A DNA stretch of 24,900 bases from UBA2233 sp002347965 [NCBI: Nitrospirae bacterium UBA2233] (lineage in GTDB: Bacteria; UBA2233): assembly GCA_002347965.1 (NCBI GenBank), contig DDYN01000009.1, positions 1 through 24,900 of the forward strand, written 5' to 3'. A program made the translations under genes and the position numbers. The stretch's first letter is position 1. Each line of letters opens with the position of its first letter. A model generated the notes under the pieces. That model was not told the origin of the DNA. It saw nothing but the letters and a program-made list of their open reading frames with translations, and ran no database searches. Shown in pieces: positions 23,189-24,900 of the stretch.

Positions 23189-24190
23189 TTATACAGGCTT
23201 GATTTCAACCTTTGGCAGGATTTCAAGGAACGCTTCTTGAGTGCAGATGGCTGTTCCTGGCATGAGCGTGGTGGCCGTCCCCGCGGCGACGGCACATTTG
23301 AGTGCCCAGGCAGGATCCTTTTTTTGCCGGAATCCATGAAGGAACCCCGCCACGAAAGAATCCCCGGCCCCGACGGTGTTTTTGGCCTGAACCTTCGGGG
23401 GGACGGCCAAAAGCCTAAGGTCGTTTTTGACAAGCAGCGCGCCCTTACTGCCGAGCGAAATGAGGACCCATGGAATCCCTCTTTCGAGGACATACATGGC
23501 CGCTTGCAGGGTCTCATCCAGGCTTGTAAGCACTTTGCCCACAAGCCCAGCCAGCTCGTGCTCGTTTGGCTTGATCGCATCGGGAAGGCCCTCGACCCCC
23601 GCCTTTAGCGCCTCGCCGTCGGCATCTAGGAGCACCATCGCACCCTTGGACTTGGCTAGCGCCACGACCTGCCTGTAAACAACGGGGTGAACTCCAGCGG
23701 GCAGGCTGCCGCTGATGGCAAGGAATTCCATATCTTTAAGGTTTTCGATTCTTCGGATGAGCCGCATGAGCTCGTAAGGGTGAACCTTAGGGCCTTTGGC
23801 GTTGAAGATGACTTGCCTGTGGTCGTCTTGTTCGTTGACGATGATGTTCGTCCGGGTTTCGCCAGAAATTCTAACAAAGCTGCAAGAAACCCCCGCGTTC
23901 AAGAGCTGCCCCTCTAGCTCTTCGCCAGCGAACCCGCCGACAAACCCCATCGCCGTGTTTGGCGTGCCGAGCGAGGTGAGCACCTTCGAGACGTCGATCC
24001 CTTTTCCCGCGGCGTAACGCTCTTCGTTGACAACCCGGTTGGCCGTGTCTAGGCAAACCTGTTTGACCCATAGGGCCCGATCAAGCGCGGGGTTAAGGGT
24101 CAGCGTGTAGATAACGGCCCGATCCCCTTGGATGTTTCTATTTGTACACTGCCATATAGTAGGGTACTCCAGGCTCTGGCTGAATTGCAA
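23189..24190 (-). CDS. PfkB-family 1-phosphofructokinase-like hexose-phosphate kinase
   Basis: A ribokinase-fold kinase of the 1-phosphofructokinase/LacC/PfkB group, which phosphorylates fructose-phosphate or tagatose-phosphate. It has [12 protein letters not shown] (residues 29-40), [25 protein letters not shown] and [13 protein letters not shown] with the catalytic base D277. Homologues begin (M)IYTLTLNP, and here that codon is GTT at 24115, not a start codon. AAGGGG is placed 8 bases before the GTT. The only canonical upstream start is TTG at 24190, which adds 25 residues (as listed) of no recognisable relevance. So the start is uncertain: TTG at 24190, or an unusual start at 24115/24112, or a sequence error. 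Next to gpmA and glgP, it likely feeds glycolysis. The substrate specificity cannot be assigned. Confidence 0.9.
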   Translation of the reverse strand: MQFSQSLEYPTIWQCTNRNIQGDRAVIYTLTLNPALDRALWVKQVCLDTANRVVNEERYAAGKGIDVSKVLTSLGTPNTAMGFVGGFAGEELEGQLLNAGVSCSFVRISGETRTNIIVNEQDDHRQVIFNAKGPKVHPYELMRLIRRIENLKDMEFLAISGSLPAGVHPVVYRQVVALAKSKGAMVLLDADGEALKAGVEGLPDAIKPNEHELAGLVGKVLTSLDETLQAAMYVLERGIPWVLISLGSKGALLVKNDLRLLAVPPKVQAKNTVGAGDSFVAGFLHGFRQKKDPAWALKCAVAAGTATTLMPGTAICTQEAFLEILPKVEIKPV

Positions 24191-24205
24191 GCGTTCGCCA
24201 GATTC

Positions 24206-24900
24206 CTACACGGCCTGGGCCATGCTTTCTGGAAGGGTAGGAAGCATTCGGCCCGTCCTTTGGTAGCGCACGTAGAATGACAGCGCCTCCTCTAAGATAT
24301 GGGGGGTGTGCCCTCCTCGTTTAAGCGCATCCTTGTAGTAGTCTTTAAGGAGATCACGATAGCTTGGATGCGCGCAGTGCTCGACAATCAACGGCGCCCT
24401 TTCTCTAGGGGCAAGTCCCCTTAAATCGGCAAGCCCCTGCTCGGTGATCAGGATGTCTACGTCGTGCTCTGGATGGTCTACGTGGGCCACCATCGGGACG
24501 ATGCAGGATATTTGCCCTTCCTTGACGATTGAAGGGGTAACAAATACAGACAAGTGGCTGTTGCGGGAAAAATCCCCCGACCCCCCTATACCGTTCATCA
24601 TGTGAGTGCCCATGATGTGGGTCGAGTTGATGTTGCCGTAGATGTCCGCCTCGATGGCCGCGTTGACGGCCACGATCCCTAGCCTTCGAACCACCTCCGG
24701 GTGGTTGGAGATTTCCTGAGGCCTTAGGATGAGCTTATCCCGGTAGCGTCCAATATTGGCCATGATTTCTCTGTGGGCCTTGGCCGAGAGCGTGATCGAG
24801 GTGCACGAGGCAAAGGACATCTTCCCGGCATCGAGCAGCATGAACACAGAGTCTTGGAGTACTTCGGAATACATCTTGAGGTTCTCGAAATCTGAGCCTA
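24206..24900 (-). CDS. Succinate/acetyl-CoA transferase-hydrolase family protein, C-terminal part (start outside window)
   Basis: This belongs to the acetyl-CoA hydrolase/CoA-transferase family, Cat1/YgfH-like. The frame is open to the window edge, where it reads GSDFENLKMYSEVLQDS, so the N-terminal part is missing. Visible features are IMGTHMMNGIGGSGDFSRN, then VPMVAHVDHPEHDVDILITEQGLADLRGLAPRERA, a strong signature, and CAHPSYRDLLKDYYKDA. Family members move CoA between succinate, acetate or propionate. The catalytic glutamate in the N-terminal/central part lies outside the window. The stop is 15 bases before the TTG of the kinase, so these genes may be one operon. Which acids it uses is unknown. 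Confidence 0.88.
   Translation of the reverse strand, partial: GSDFENLKMYSEVLQDSVFMLLDAGKMSFASCTSITLSAKAHREIMANIGRYRDKLILRPQEISNHPEVVRRLGIVAVNAAIEADIYGNINSTHIMGTHMMNGIGGSGDFSRNSHLSVFVTPSIVKEGQISCIVPMVAHVDHPEHDVDILITEQGLADLRGLAPRERAPLIVEHCAHPSYRDLLKDYYKDALKRGGHTPHILEEALSFYVRYQRTGRMLPTLPESMAQAV

Noticed and set aside
1-24900. tRNA, rRNA, CRISPR or mobile elements
   Set aside because: No tRNA-like cloverleaf, rRNA segment, regularly spaced direct repeats or transposase/integrase frame was noticed on reading; all long frames have other assignments.

Overview
This is a dense bacterial chromosomal window of moderate GC content. No stretch longer than about 200 bases lacks a gene. I see no IS element, transposase, integrase, phage gene, CRISPR array, tRNA or rRNA. 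The gene set suggests a Gram-negative organism of a deltaproteobacterial-like lineage: a proB-proA-nadD-rsfS order, a ThyX rather than ThyA thymidylate synthase, an MglA-type small GTPase, a DUF374 lysophospholipid-type acyltransferase, a FadN-type beta-oxidation fusion enzyme and an M49 peptidase. That taxonomic reading is inference; no marker here fixes the phylum.

Layout. Positions 1-3869 (+) hold a compact run: the end of proB, then proA, nadD, rsfS and a comF-like phosphoribosyltransferase, with abutting or overlapping ends. Positions 3846-5998 (-) hold thyX, a histidine phosphatase, a possible 51-codon ORF and mglA; the mglA and comF ends overlap tail to tail. At 6031-6885 (+) stands an isolated membrane-anchored protein of unknown function, made of proline-punctuated hydrophobic beta-like repeats. 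It is the most unfamiliar protein here. Positions 6892-11297 (-) hold a DUF374 acyltransferase, a FadN-like 3-hydroxyacyl-CoA dehydrogenase/enoyl-CoA hydratase and a FadA-like thiolase. This run ends at a 26-bp palindromic terminator lying inside the 3' end of the opposing gene. Positions 11382-15408 (+) hold an exported M49 (dipeptidyl-peptidase III family) peptidase, a structured leader with a possible 12-codon upstream ORF, a ComEA-like helix-hairpin-helix protein and an MFS exporter.

Positions 15405-17935 (-) are bioF-bioA, with a 4-base ATGA overlap. Positions 18135-20037 (+) pair a single-domain Old Yellow Enzyme-like flavoprotein, with altered active-site and cluster residues, with a short-chain dehydrogenase. 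Positions 20222-24900 (-) form a central-carbon block: a CoA-transferase (cut by the window edge), a PfkB-family sugar-phosphate kinase, gpmA and an alpha-glucan phosphorylase.

Functionally the window covers proline, NAD and biotin synthesis, thymidylate synthesis, fatty-acid beta-oxidation, glycogen breakdown into glycolysis, ribosome hibernation, probable DNA uptake (ComF/ComEA-like) and cell polarity or motility (MglA). Most is ordinary housekeeping. The items most worth checking are the repeat protein at 6031-6885, the leader at 13479-13654, the PfkB-family gene with GTT where a start codon is expected, the altered flavoprotein at 18135-19256, and the terminator shared with a coding end at 6857-6882.
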